Shown: piece after piece, positions 16,907 through 24,687 of the stretch | How the letters are laid out: each line of letters opens with the position of its first letter | Numbering within the stretch: position 1 is the stretch's first letter | NCBI RefSeq assembly: GCF_000024545.1 | Contig: NC_013947.1 | Coordinates: forward strand, 5,270,001-5,334,000 | Reading direction: 5' to 3' | Length of the DNA: 64,000 nucleotides | From: Stackebrandtia nassauensis DSM 44728 | Lineage (GTDB): Bacteria > Actinomycetota > Actinomycetes > Mycobacteriales > Micromonosporaceae | Notes under the pieces: model-generated | The model's database searches: none | Told to the model about the DNA's origin: nothing | What the model saw: only the letters and a program-made list of their open reading frames with translations | Translations under genes and position numbers: made by a program

Positions 16907-17611
16907 ATGTCGGTCACACCCGCCGCGAACAGTCAGTGGCCCACCGGCACCTTACTACACCACTTGTCCCCTTCGGACCGTCGAGAACTGATCTCCCTGG
17001 GCACCAAGAAATGGGTCCGTCCGGGAACGGTACTGCTGCGCGCCGGGGACACCGGCACCACGGCGATTCTGATCCTGCGCACCTTCGTCAAGGTGTCGAT
17101 GCCGACGGCCAACGGCCACGAGACCCTGCTGTCGGTACGGGTTCCCGGTGACATCGTCGGCGAGATCTCGGTGCTCAACGACCAGCCCCGGACGGCGACG
17201 GCCACCACCTGCGGCACCGGACTGGTCAGCGTCATCCCGAGCCCCTCGCTGAAGGAGTTCATGTCGGAACGTCCGGCCGTCGGCGCCGAACTGGCCGGGA
17301 CGGCGGCCGATCGGCTGCGCTGGACGAACGAACCCCGCGCGGACGTCGGCAGCCTCCCGGTGGTCGCCCGGCTGGCGCGGCTGCTGTCGGATCTGGCGAT
17401 CCGGCACGGGGTCCGTACCGAGCAGGGCATCGAGATCAGCGTGATGTTGACGCAGTCCGAACTGGCCTCGCTGATCGGCGTGTCGGTGGTGACGGCGCAG
17501 CGCGCGATCAAGCGGCTGCGGGACCAGGGCGTGATCGAGACCGGATCCCAGCGGTTTCTGGTCACCGACCCACACCGTCTGGAGCTGGAGGCCGCTGCGC
17601 CGCCACGGTGA
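16907..17611 (+). CDS. Crp/Fnr-family transcriptional regulator
   Basis: 234 aa. It has an N-terminal cyclic-nucleotide-binding beta-roll (about 30-140: KKWVRPGTVLLRAGDTGTTA, PGDIVGEISVLNDQPRTATA) and a C-terminal Crp-type winged helix (about 170-225: LTQSELASLIGVSVVTAQRAIKRLRDQGVI). The phosphate-binding cassette keeps GEISVL and R-T-A, so cAMP or a related ligand may bind, but no iron-sulfur cysteines are present. ATG 16907 with GAAAGG is preferred over an upstream in-frame ATG at 16865. It forms a single-gene unit; targets are unknown. Confidence 0.87.
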   Translation: MSVTPAANSQWPTGTLLHHLSPSDRRELISLGTKKWVRPGTVLLRAGDTGTTAILILRTFVKVSMPTANGHETLLSVRVPGDIVGEISVLNDQPRTATATTCGTGLVSVIPSPSLKEFMSERPAVGAELAGTAADRLRWTNEPRADVGSLPVVARLARLLSDLAIRHGVRTEQGIEISVMLTQSELASLIGVSVVTAQRAIKRLRDQGVIETGSQRFLVTDPHRLELEAAAPPR

Positions 17612-17639
17612 CCATGGTTCCGGACGTGTCAGCCGGGAT

Positions 17640-18806
17640 TCACCACTTGCGGAAGAAGTTTCGCAGCTCCTCGGTCAGCAGTCCGGGGACCTCCATGGCG
17701 GGGAAATGCCCGCCGTGGGGATATTCGGTCCACGAGGCCATCGACCCGGCCGGGTCCACTATTGACCGTATACTGTGGTCAGCGGCGAACACGGCGACGC
17801 CGGTCGGCGCGCCGGACGGGGGCGGAGCGTCGGTGTCGGAGTGCTGCGCCATCTGGGCGTATCCCCGCATGCCGTCGTAGGTGAAGTGGGCCGAGCTGGC
17901 TCCCGACTGGGTGAACCAGTACAGACTGACCAGGGTCAGCAGCTGTTCGCGGTCGACGGCCTCGTCGGGTAGTTCGGTCGCCGGGTCGGTCCATTCGGCG
18001 AACTTCTCCGCGATCCAGGCCAGCTGCCCGACCGGGGAGTCGTTGAGCGAGTAGCCGAGTGTCTGCGGCCGGGTGGCCTGGATCCGCAGGTAGCCGGTTC
18101 CGTCCTGCTGGAACTCGTTGAAGCGCTCGGCGCGATCGAGGTCGCCGCCGCTGAGCCCGGCGGTGTCGATCGGGGGTCCGAAGGGGAACGGCGCCGGTCC
18201 GGCGACGTGTCCGGCGATCAGGTGTTCGGCGTCCAGCATGGACAGCATGGTCGTGACCCCGGCTCCGGCGTCGCTGCCGTGGGCGGCGTAGCGGTCGTAG
18301 CCCAGCCGTTCCATCAGCTGCTTCCACGCCGAGGCGACCTGGAACAGGTTGCCCCAGCCGGGCCGCGACATCGGGTTGGAGAACCCGAAGCCCGGCAGCG
18401 ACGGGATCACCAGGTGGAACGCGTCGGCGGGGTCGGCGCCGTGGGCGCGGGGGTCGGTGAGCGGGCCGACGATCCCGGTGAACTCCACGAAGGACGACGG
18501 CCAGCCGTGGGTCAGCAGCAGCGGGGTGGCGTCGGCCTCGGCGGAGCGGATGTGCAGGAAGTGGATGGTCTGGCCGTCGATCTCGGTGCGGAACTGCGGG
18601 AAGGCGTTGAGCCGGGACTCGGCGGCGCGCCAGTCGTATTCCTTGCGCCAGTGGTCGACCAGGCCCTTGAGGTACTCGGGTGGCACGCCGCGGTCCCAGC
18701 CGATGCCCGACGGGTTGGCCTCGGGCCACCGGGTGCGATCGAGCCGGGAGGCCAGGTCGTCGATCTCGGACTGGGGAATGTCGATGCGAAAGGGGTGAAC
18801 ACTCAT
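17640..18806 (-). CDS. Epoxide hydrolase, alpha/beta-hydrolase family
   Basis: 388 aa. An N-terminal epoxide hydrolase (EHN) lid domain (PFRIDIPQSEIDDLASRLDR) is followed by an alpha/beta-hydrolase core. The oxyanion motif HGWP is in LLTHGWPSSFVEF, the nucleophilic aspartate in HGSDAGAG, and the catalytic histidine near the end in YPHGGHFPAMEVP. It opens epoxides to diols in the cytoplasm. ATG 18806 overlaps the marR stop by 4 bp, so the two genes are co-transcribed and probably respond to the same compound. Confidence 0.92.
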   Translation of the reverse strand: MSVHPFRIDIPQSEIDDLASRLDRTRWPEANPSGIGWDRGVPPEYLKGLVDHWRKEYDWRAAESRLNAFPQFRTEIDGQTIHFLHIRSAEADATPLLLTHGWPSSFVEFTGIVGPLTDPRAHGADPADAFHLVIPSLPGFGFSNPMSRPGWGNLFQVASAWKQLMERLGYDRYAAHGSDAGAGVTTMLSMLDAEHLIAGHVAGPAPFPFGPPIDTAGLSGGDLDRAERFNEFQQDGTGYLRIQATRPQTLGYSLNDSPVGQLAWIAEKFAEWTDPATELPDEAVDREQLLTLVSLYWFTQSGASSAHFTYDGMRGYAQMAQHSDTDAPPPSGAPTGVAVFAADHSIRSIVDPAGSMASWTEYPHGGHFPAMEVPGLLTEELRNFFRKW

Positions 18807-19441
18807 GTGAAGTCTCCTTCGGACACCGGCCGGTGCCGGGTGTCGGAGCTGAGTGTCACCGGGGACGGTCCCGGGCGCGAAGCAAGCCGAACGAAACCGA
18901 ACGGCTGGTAACTCGGTAAGTCCCGCTGCCGCAGGCTCTCCCACCAGGTGGCCAGGAGCGCCGCCAGTTGTTCGCGCTGTGGCTCGTCCAGACCGTCCAG
19001 CAGGTCGTCCTCGGAGACGAGGATGTCGTCCACGAGCGATTCGACGAGCGCGTGACCGGCTTCGGTGAGCGTCACCTCGACGCTGCGGGCCCGGGTGGTG
19101 GAGCGGGCCCGGGTCACCAGGCCCTCGCGTTCGGCGCGGGCGACGCGCTGCGAGATGGCGCCCGCAGTGACCAGGGTCGCCTCGGCGAGCTGGCGGGTGG
19201 TCATGGTGTACGGGGTTCCGCTGCGGCGCAGGGTGGACAGCAGATCGAGGGTGGCCGCGTCGGCCCCGGCGCGGGTCAGCAGGGCGCGGCGGTGGTCGGC
19301 CAGTCGCTTGGCGATCCGCCACAGCGGGGTGATGACCCGGATGGAGCCGACCGGGGCGCCGGGACGTTCGCGGGTCCAGGCCGCGGCGATGTCCTCGGCG
19401 GGCAGCGCGGCATGCTGGTCGAGTGGGTAGGAGTCGGTCAT
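18803..19441 (-). CDS. MarR-family transcriptional regulator
   Basis: 212 aa. It has a winged helix with TTRQLAEATLVTAGAISQRVARAEREGLVTRARS (about residues 80-113), the usual MarR recognition helix and wing. The N-terminus matches the subgroup that opens with TRERPGAPV...RITPLWRIAKRL. The C-terminal 35 residues (RLASRPGPSPVTLSSDTRHR) are unstructured in appearance and may be read-through into the leader of the next gene. It is divergent from an SDR gene; palindromic AT-rich sites lie between them, so it probably represses both directions. Confidence 0.9.
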   Translation of the reverse strand: MTDSYPLDQHAALPAEDIAAAWTRERPGAPVGSIRVITPLWRIAKRLADHRRALLTRAGADAATLDLLSTLRRSGTPYTMTTRQLAEATLVTAGAISQRVARAEREGLVTRARSTTRARSVEVTLTEAGHALVESLVDDILVSEDDLLDGLDEPQREQLAALLATWWESLRQRDLPSYQPFGFVRLASRPGPSPVTLSSDTRHRPVSEGDFT

Positions 19442-19455
19442 GGTCCACCTGCGTG

Positions 19456-19484
19456 TTAGGTTTAGATCTAAATTTAGACCTAAA
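19456..19484. promoter_or_regulatory. Overlapping palindromes in the marR/SDR intergenic region (MarR operator)
   Basis: TTTAGATCTAAA (19461-19472) and TCTAAATTTAGA (19467-19478) are both perfect palindromes that overlap. The flanks TTAGG and CCTAA extend the symmetry outward. The block sits 15-43 bp from the marR start and 21-49 bp from the SDR start, the natural place for a divergent operator. Confidence 0.7.
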
Positions 19485-19504
19485 CGAGCTTGGGAGGACA
19501 TTCT

Positions 19505-20230
19505 ATGTCTCGCATCGTCATCGTCACCGGCGGCGGCACCGGTATCGGCCGCGCGGTCGCGGCCCGGTTCGCCGAGGCGGGCGACAGCGTCGTCATCACC
19601 GGACGACGCCAGGCCGTCCTGGACAAGACCGTCGCCGACCTGGGCGGCGACATCCGCGCGATCACCTGCGACCACACCGATCCCGAGCAGCTGGCCGCGC
19701 TGGCGGCCGCACTGCCCGAGCGGGTGGACGTCCTGGTCAACAACGCCGGCGGCAACACCGACATCGGCACCGAGACCCCCAGCGGGCTGGCCGGACTGGG
19801 CCGGGCCTGGCTCGCGAACCTGGACACCAACCTGATCAGCGCCGCCCTGACCACCGAGGCGATCGGCGAGCGGCTCGGCTCCGGCGGCAGCGTCATCCAC
19901 ATCGGATCGATCGCCGCCGACAAGGGCAACGGATTCTACGGCGCCGCCAAGGCGGGGCTGGCGTCCTGGAACATCGGCCTGGCACGCGAACTGGGTACCC
20001 GCGACATCACGTCCAATGTGATCTCACCGGGGTACATCAGCGAGACCGAGTTCTTCGGCGACGTCATGACCGAGCAGCGCCGCGCCGCGCTGATCGAGGC
20101 GACCTTCGTCAAGCGGGTCGGAATACCCGCCGACATCGCCGGTGCCGCCTGGTTCCTGGCCTCCCCCGACGCCCGCTACGTCACCGGTCAGACCCTCAAC
20201 GTCAACGGCGGAGCCTGGTCGAGCCGCTGA
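19505..20230 (+). CDS. Short-chain dehydrogenase/reductase (SDR)
   Basis: 241 aa classical SDR. The NAD(P)-binding motif TGGGTGIG is at residues 8-15, NNAGG follows near 80, the catalytic serine is in IHIGSIAAD, and YxxxK is present as FYGAAKAGL. GRR after the second strand suggests NADPH preference. ATG 19505 follows GGGAGG. It is divergent from marR, and the epoxide hydrolase is in the marR operon, so the three probably handle one electrophilic or alcohol-type compound. It abuts the MBL gene end-to-end with no spacer. Confidence 0.92.
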   Translation: MSRIVIVTGGGTGIGRAVAARFAEAGDSVVITGRRQAVLDKTVADLGGDIRAITCDHTDPEQLAALAAALPERVDVLVNNAGGNTDIGTETPSGLAGLGRAWLANLDTNLISAALTTEAIGERLGSGGSVIHIGSIAADKGNGFYGAAKAGLASWNIGLARELGTRDITSNVISPGYISETEFFGDVMTEQRRAALIEATFVKRVGIPADIAGAAWFLASPDARYVTGQTLNVNGGAWSSR

Positions 20231-20860
20231 TCACAGCTCCACGAAGTCCCCGATCGGGATGCGGTGGTACTCGGCACGGGATTCCTCGTCGAACCACGAG
20301 TCGACGATCCCCCAGCCCAACTCGCTGAGGTAGGCGTCGTGGACGGGGTGGATCCGGCGGGGTGCCACCGCGCGGGCGAAGTCCAGTGCCTCGGCGAGCT
20401 TCAACCAGGGAGCCGCGGCGGGCAGCAGCAGCGTGTCCACAGGGGTGCCGGGCGGGTGTAGCGCATCGCCCGGGTGGTACAGCGCCCCGGACGGTGTGTC
20501 CACGATGAACCCGAGGTTGGCGCAGTCGGGAAATCCCTCGTAGACCTCAGCGTGGCGGCCCCCGGCAGCGCGCACCCGGAATCCGGCCGCCTCGAAGGAA
20601 TCCCCCGGCGCCACGGCGGTCGCGGCGACGTCGAGTTCGCCGACCACGTCGGCGTGGGTGAAGATCCGCAGTTCGGGGTCGGCCCGCACCGCGGCCGACA
20701 GCTTGTCCACGTCCAGGTGGTCGGGGTGGGCGTGCGTCACCAACACCGCGTCCGCCCCGGCCAGACTCTCCGGTTCGCTGAACACACCCGGGTCGATGAC
20801 CAGTGTGCTGGCTCCATCCTCGACCCGCACGCAGGCGTGGGTGAACTTCGTCAGTCTCAT
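20231..20860 (-). CDS. MBL-fold (UlaG-like) metallohydrolase
   Basis: 209 aa. The metal motif HxHxDH is present as THAHPDHLD (near residues 42-50), with a later histidine in GGRHAE, Asp in HPGDALH and His in RIHPVHDAYL, giving a full two-metal site. The opening KFTHACVRVEDG is typical of UlaG-like MBL hydrolases. The substrate is unknown. It has no strong ribosome site. Its stop codon is directly adjacent to that of the convergent SDR gene. Confidence 0.87.
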   Translation of the reverse strand: MRLTKFTHACVRVEDGASTLVIDPGVFSEPESLAGADAVLVTHAHPDHLDVDKLSAAVRADPELRIFTHADVVGELDVAATAVAPGDSFEAAGFRVRAAGGRHAEVYEGFPDCANLGFIVDTPSGALYHPGDALHPPGTPVDTLLLPAAAPWLKLAEALDFARAVAPRRIHPVHDAYLSELGWGIVDSWFDEESRAEYHRIPIGDFVEL

Positions 20861-20951
20861 GAGCCGATCCTAGGCACGTCGCTCGAATACGAGAGAAATT
20901 CATCCGAACGCCGGTTGTGCGGACCCGGTCACGGGCGCACAATCCCATCGT

Positions 20952-21329
20952 ATGGAGTTGCTATGCACGGTTTATCCGGTGGGTGATCTCGAAACCGCCG
21001 CAGCGCACTATCTCAACCTGGGATTCCGGGACGTCGCCCGTCCCGACCACGACACGATCCTGTTGGCGGCCGACGAGTCCCCGTATGTCGACGTGATGCT
21101 CGAACGCCATCCGGTGGAGGCGCACCTGGGCAGCGGGCCGGTGTTCCGCATCGAGGACGTCGAGGGGATGCACGCCTCCCAACCGGATCTCAACTGGGTG
21201 GGCCAGCCGGTCGACATCCCGACCGGGAAGTACGCGATCTTCCGGGACCCGGACGGCAACCCGATCCGGGTCGTCGACTTCACCGCCGACAGCGGCCGGT
21301 TCGCCAGTCTGTTCCGACCCCGGCACTGA
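20952..21329 (+). CDS. VOC-superfamily glyoxalase-like protein
   Basis: 125 aa, single VOC domain. It shows the first module DLETAAAHYLNLGFRDVARP, strands around TILLAADESPYVDVMLE, and the terminal motif YAIFRDPDGNPIRVVDFT, with the usual metal-ligand spacing near its end. Such proteins often bind or inactivate antibiotics, or act on glyoxalase-type substrates. It stands between a metallohydrolase and a Gfo/Idh oxidoreductase without clear operon links. Confidence 0.85.
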   Translation: MELLCTVYPVGDLETAAAHYLNLGFRDVARPDHDTILLAADESPYVDVMLERHPVEAHLGSGPVFRIEDVEGMHASQPDLNWVGQPVDIPTGKYAIFRDPDGNPIRVVDFTADSGRFASLFRPRH

Positions 21330-21437
21330 CCGAGGCGACGATCCGAGCACGGAAAATCATGGCGGAAATGATCTTCCCAAGCCGTCGGGGACCGGGTTAA
21401 GCTCCCCCTCTGTTGCCCGGCAGGAAGGATCTCGCTG

Positions 21438-22682
21438 ATGTCTGCTGTGACGATCGCGGTGGTGGGGGCCGGTGGACGCGGAACGACCTACGCGTCCTGG
21501 GCCCTCGACAACCCCGACAAGGCGCGGGTGGTGGCCATCGCCGAACCCCGAACCGAAGTGCGGGAACAGTTCGCGCGACAGCACGGTATCGACGAGGCGA
21601 ACCAGTTCAACAGCTGGCGCGACCTCGCCGAAGCGGGACGGGTCGCCGACGCGGTGCTGATCTGCACCCAGGACCGCATGCACACCGAGCCCGCGATCGC
21701 CTTCGCCGACGCGGGCTGGCACGTGCTGCTGGAGAAACCGATGGCGCCCACCCCTGACGAGTGCGAGAAGATCGTGCACGCCGCCCACCGGGGCGGCGGG
21801 ATCTTCGCGGTGTGCCACGTGCTGCGGTACACGCCCTACACCAAGGCGTTCAAGGAGACCGTGGACTCCGGGGCCATCGGGGACATCGTCTCGGTGCAGC
21901 ACCTGGAACCGGTCGGGTTCTGGCACTTCGCGCATTCCTATGTGCGCGGTCCGTGGCGCAACGAGGCCGAGTCCTCGTCGATGCTGCTGGCCAAGTCCTG
22001 TCACGACCTGGACTGGCTGCGGCACGTGGTGGGACGGCCGTTCAAGCGGGTGTCCAGCTTCGGCAGCCTGCGGCACTTCCGGCCCGAGAACGCCCCGGCC
22101 AAGGCGACCACGCGGTGCACCTCCTGCCCCGTCGAACCCGACTGCGCGTACTCGGCCACCCGCATCTACGCCGCCGGACTCCGGGAACGGACCTTCACCA
22201 TCCGCCACCTCGTGGACGTGCTGGAGGAGGCGAAGCTGGAGAAGGCGCTGCAGGACGGCCCGTACGGCGCCTGCGTCTACCACACCGACAACGACGTGGT
22301 CGACAACCAGGTCGTCAACATGGAGTTCGACAACGGTGTCACCGGCACCTTCACCGTCACCGCGTTCACGCCGTTCGAGGACCGCAAGACCCGGATCTTC
22401 GGCTCCCACGGCATGATCGAGGGCGACGGCCAGGAGATCCGGGTGTTCGACTTCAACACCGAGAAGACCACGATCTCCAAGGTCAAGGCGATCGGCGGGG
22501 TCGGTGCCGGAGCCGGGCACGGCGGCGGTGACGCCGCGCTGATCGAGACCTTCTGCCGGGCGGTCGCCGAGAACGACCAGTCGATAGTCCTATCGGGACC
22601 GAACGAGTCGCTGGAGACCCACCTCGTCGTGTTCGCCGCCGAGCGGGCTCGACTGGAGGGCACTGTGGAACCGGTCGTGTAG
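21438..22682 (+). CDS. Gfo/Idh/MocA-family NAD(P)-dependent oxidoreductase
   Basis: 414 aa. The N-terminal Rossmann fold begins AVVGAGGRGTTYA, and the EKP signature (VLLEKPMAPTPDEC) follows near residue 95. The C-terminal alpha/beta domain carries the catalytic-type SCHDLDWLRHVVG. A cysteine group CTSCPVEPDC around residue 230 marks a subgroup with an inserted loop that may bind metal. Members oxidise or reduce sugars, inositols or their derivatives; the substrate here is unknown. A GGAAGG ribosome site precedes ATG. The last 93 bp are also covered by the convergent hypothetical frame at 22590-23048. Confidence 0.9.
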   Translation: MSAVTIAVVGAGGRGTTYASWALDNPDKARVVAIAEPRTEVREQFARQHGIDEANQFNSWRDLAEAGRVADAVLICTQDRMHTEPAIAFADAGWHVLLEKPMAPTPDECEKIVHAAHRGGGIFAVCHVLRYTPYTKAFKETVDSGAIGDIVSVQHLEPVGFWHFAHSYVRGPWRNEAESSSMLLAKSCHDLDWLRHVVGRPFKRVSSFGSLRHFRPENAPAKATTRCTSCPVEPDCAYSATRIYAAGLRERTFTIRHLVDVLEEAKLEKALQDGPYGACVYHTDNDVVDNQVVNMEFDNGVTGTFTVTAFTPFEDRKTRIFGSHGMIEGDGQEIRVFDFNTEKTTISKVKAIGGVGAGAGHGGGDAALIETFCRAVAENDQSIVLSGPNESLETHLVVFAAERARLEGTVEPVV

Positions 22683-23048
22683 CCCGCGCGGCTCACGCTC
22701 TAAAGTGAACCAGGGCCGGATGTCGCCGGGGACGAGACTCACGGCGAACAACCCGGTCGCGGCCTCGTCCGACAGCCACGCGACCAACTGAGCGCGGGCC
22801 AGCTCGGTGACCTCGTCGGCGTCGAAACCGTTGTCGTGCCGCCATTCCCGGCACAACACCACCCCGTCGGCGTTCGTGGCGGTCAGCGTCAGCCGCGCGA
22901 AACCGGCGGCCCGCACGGCGAACAGGCGGTCCAGTTGCACCGCCAGCGCGCGGGCGGTGAACGCCGCCACGGTCGCGTGCCGCACCGGCGGGTCACAGTC
23001 GACACTCACCGTCAGCCCTGACGCTTCTTGTCCGCAACCGGATGACAT
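22590..23048 (-). CDS. Hypothetical protein overlapping the 3' end of the Gfo/Idh gene
   Basis: 152 aa. The middle (TARALAVQLDRLFAVRAAGF, then GFDADEVTELARAQLVAWLS) has coherent helical composition and codon use like neighbouring genes, and AAGGG lies 5 bp from ATG 23048. I do not recognise a family. The last 31 residues are encoded opposite the Gfo/Idh gene. Such a 93-bp convergent overlap is unusual and suggests that an original stop codon was lost, or that the true 3' end differs. Confidence 0.55.
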   Translation of the reverse strand: MSSGCGQEASGLTVSVDCDPPVRHATVAAFTARALAVQLDRLFAVRAAGFARLTLTATNADGVVLCREWRHDNGFDADEVTELARAQLVAWLSDEAATGLFAVSLVPGDIRPWFTLEREPRGLHDRFHSALQSSPLGGEHDEVGLQRLVRSR

Positions 23049-23110
23049 CCATGCCCTTCTATCGCTGTTTCGGTTGGCGCGGGCCTGGGTAGCCCAGAAA
23101 AATATCGGGA

Positions 23111-23149
23111 CAGGGTCGTCAGAATGGATGGCAGGAAACGACGACCCTG
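23111..23149 (-). terminator. Hairpin downstream of the HEPN gene (second)
   Basis: A perfect 10-bp stem, CAGGGTCGTC with GACGACCCTG, encloses 19 bases. It lies between the HEPN gene stop and the start of the hypothetical gene at 23048. Confidence 0.4.
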
Positions 23150-23209
23150 CCCCGGCGGAAGCCCGGTCGGTGCACAGGGGAGACACCGACACCGGCTCAC
23201 GCGAAGCCC

Positions 23210-23248
23210 GACGGGCGGGGCGGGAGTGTCAGGGAAACCCCGCCCGTC
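23210..23248 (-). terminator. Terminator-like hairpin after the HEPN gene
   Basis: A perfect 11-bp stem, GACGGGCGGGG with CCCCGCCCGTC (17-base loop), begins 12 bp beyond the HEPN stop codon. There is no T-run, which is common in high-GC actinomycetes. Confidence 0.6.
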
Positions 23249-23260
23249 GAGACGTTCAAC

Positions 23261-23770
23261 TCAGCGAAGGCCGATGAGATCGGTGACGACGCTGACGAAA
23301 TGGTCCGCGTCGCGCAGCAGGTCATCGGCTTCGCGGGCGGTGACGACGCTGGCCACTCCGGCCTGCGCCATCGTGCGTTTGCGGGCGGTGGCGGCGAAGA
23401 ACTCCGCCCATTCCCGCAGTTCCGGGGCCACCTGGATCAGCAGGCTCCACACGTTGGTGACCTGGCTGCGGTGACCGGCCACCGGACGGGCCCTGATCGC
23501 CAGGACCGCCGCCGCCGCACGCAGGGCCGCCAGGTGGGCGGTGGCGTAGCGGGGGCCGTCGTGCGGCTCCTCGGCGGCCTCAGCGAGGCCCTGCCGGGCC
23601 AGGATCAGCAGTTCCAGCGGGGAGCGGTTCGGCATGCTGCGTGCGGGAATCGCCTTCCGATCTCGGTCGGTGGTCGTCTGCGCCGGGATCTCGGGCAGCC
23701 GTTGCGAAGGCCGCTGCGGCAGGGGTCTCGTGGACGCCACGTCGGTGTCCGAGGTCAAGGTCGCCAGCAT
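23261..23770 (-). CDS. SAV_6107-type HEPN-domain protein
   Basis: 169 aa. After a basic, Pro-rich N-terminal 45 residues comes a helical domain with SPLELLILARQGLAEAAEE, YATAHLAALRAAAAVLAIR and VWSLLIQVAPELREWAEFFA, the pattern of the actinobacterial SAV_6107-like HEPN family. HEPN folds include RNases and nucleic-acid-associated helpers, but the R-x4-6-H RNase motif is not evident here. ATG 23770 follows AAGGGGAAG. A LexA-type box lies about 115 bp upstream, suggesting DNA-damage induction. Confidence 0.8.
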   Translation of the reverse strand: MLATLTSDTDVASTRPLPQRPSQRLPEIPAQTTTDRDRKAIPARSMPNRSPLELLILARQGLAEAAEEPHDGPRYATAHLAALRAAAAVLAIRARPVAGHRSQVTNVWSLLIQVAPELREWAEFFAATARKRTMAQAGVASVVTAREADDLLRDADHFVSVVTDLIGLR

Positions 23771-23883
23771 TGTCTTCCCCTTTAATGGCGAGTGATGCGT
23801 TGTCCGGTCGGAGCCGCCGCTTCCCCGGGGTCGGTGGGAGGGGGAGCGACGGCTCGTTCCGGGTGTTCGAACAGACGATCTTG

Positions 23884-23897
23884 CGAACGCCCGTTCG
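23884..23897. promoter_or_regulatory. LexA/SOS-type box upstream of the HEPN gene
   Basis: CGAACGCCCGTTCG contains the GAAC-N4-GTTC core (23885-23896) of Gram-positive/actinobacterial SOS boxes and is symmetric apart from its central bases. Additional GTTCGAA half-sites lie nearby (23870, 23894, 23954). It is 114-127 bp upstream of the HEPN start. Confidence 0.65.
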
Positions 23898-23995
23898 AAC
23901 ACTCGAATAGTAAACCTTGACCCCGACACTTCCGCAAGGGGTTCTCGGATATTTGTTCGAATAACTCCGAACGGGTGAACCGGGGCGTCCGACGG

Positions 23996-24601
23996 CTATT
24001 TGCGCAGCGCAGCCGACAACACGATCGCCAGCTGTACGAAACCGAGCACCGCCAGCAGCAGCCAGGCGGTGGCCGCCATCGTCAGGATGCCGGTCGTCAG
24101 CCCCGCCGTCATCGACGTGGACGTCAGCGCCACCGCGCCCGAGACGCCGTAACCGGCCAGCGCCGTCAGTGCCCGTCCCGGACGTTCGCCCAAAGTGGAG
24201 ATGCCGATGTCGCGCAGCCCGGCGATCTGGCCCCGGGCCCGGATGTACTCGTGTCCCAAGGAGAGCGCCCCGGCGGCGATGACCACTCCGGGCGGCACCC
24301 CGAGCTTCCAGAATCCGTACAGCCACGCCGCTTCGGTGAGCCGGGCCGACAGCGGCACGAAGACGAGGCTGCGGCGGCTGGCCTGCACCACAGGGGACAC
24401 CGCCATCGAGTAGAGCCGGTCGCAGCCCACGGTGATGAGCACCAGGAACGCTCCGGCCGCGATCCACTTCTCCCCCTCCTTGGCCACGATGGGAGAGGCG
24501 ACACCACAGACCAGACCAACGGACACCACAGTGGTGGGTGTAATCCGGAGCGTTGTCAGCGCACGGTTGGTCCATCCTGCGCCCTGCGCCTGCGAATTCA
24601 C
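23996..24601 (-). CDS. CDP-alcohol phosphatidyltransferase-like membrane protein, catalytic motif degenerate
   Basis: About 201 aa with roughly six membrane segments. The topology and landmarks (NRALTTLRITPTTVVSVGLV at the start, LVFVPLSARLTEAAWLYGFW, GHEYIRARGQIAGL) match CDP-alcohol phosphatidyltransferases, which build phospholipid headgroups. However, the signature D-x2-D-G-x2-A-R-x8-G-x3-D-x3-D is not intact: the expected region reads CDRLYSMAVSPVVQASRR and ARLTEAAWLYG, with most aspartates missing. It may be an inactive or regulatory relative. GTG 24601 is the likeliest start but lacks a good ribosome site. It lies downstream of plsC-gpsA-ddl-kinase. Confidence 0.65.
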   Translation of the reverse strand: MNSQAQGAGWTNRALTTLRITPTTVVSVGLVCGVASPIVAKEGEKWIAAGAFLVLITVGCDRLYSMAVSPVVQASRRSLVFVPLSARLTEAAWLYGFWKLGVPPGVVIAAGALSLGHEYIRARGQIAGLRDIGISTLGERPGRALTALAGYGVSGAVALTSTSMTAGLTTGILTMAATAWLLLAVLGFVQLAIVLSAALRK

Positions 24602-24687
24602 ACGCAAATATCTAACAGACTCCCGCCGGGGTGCGGGAATCAGGTACACCGCAACGGTTCGGGCTCGAACTGATATACGACGTCGCC

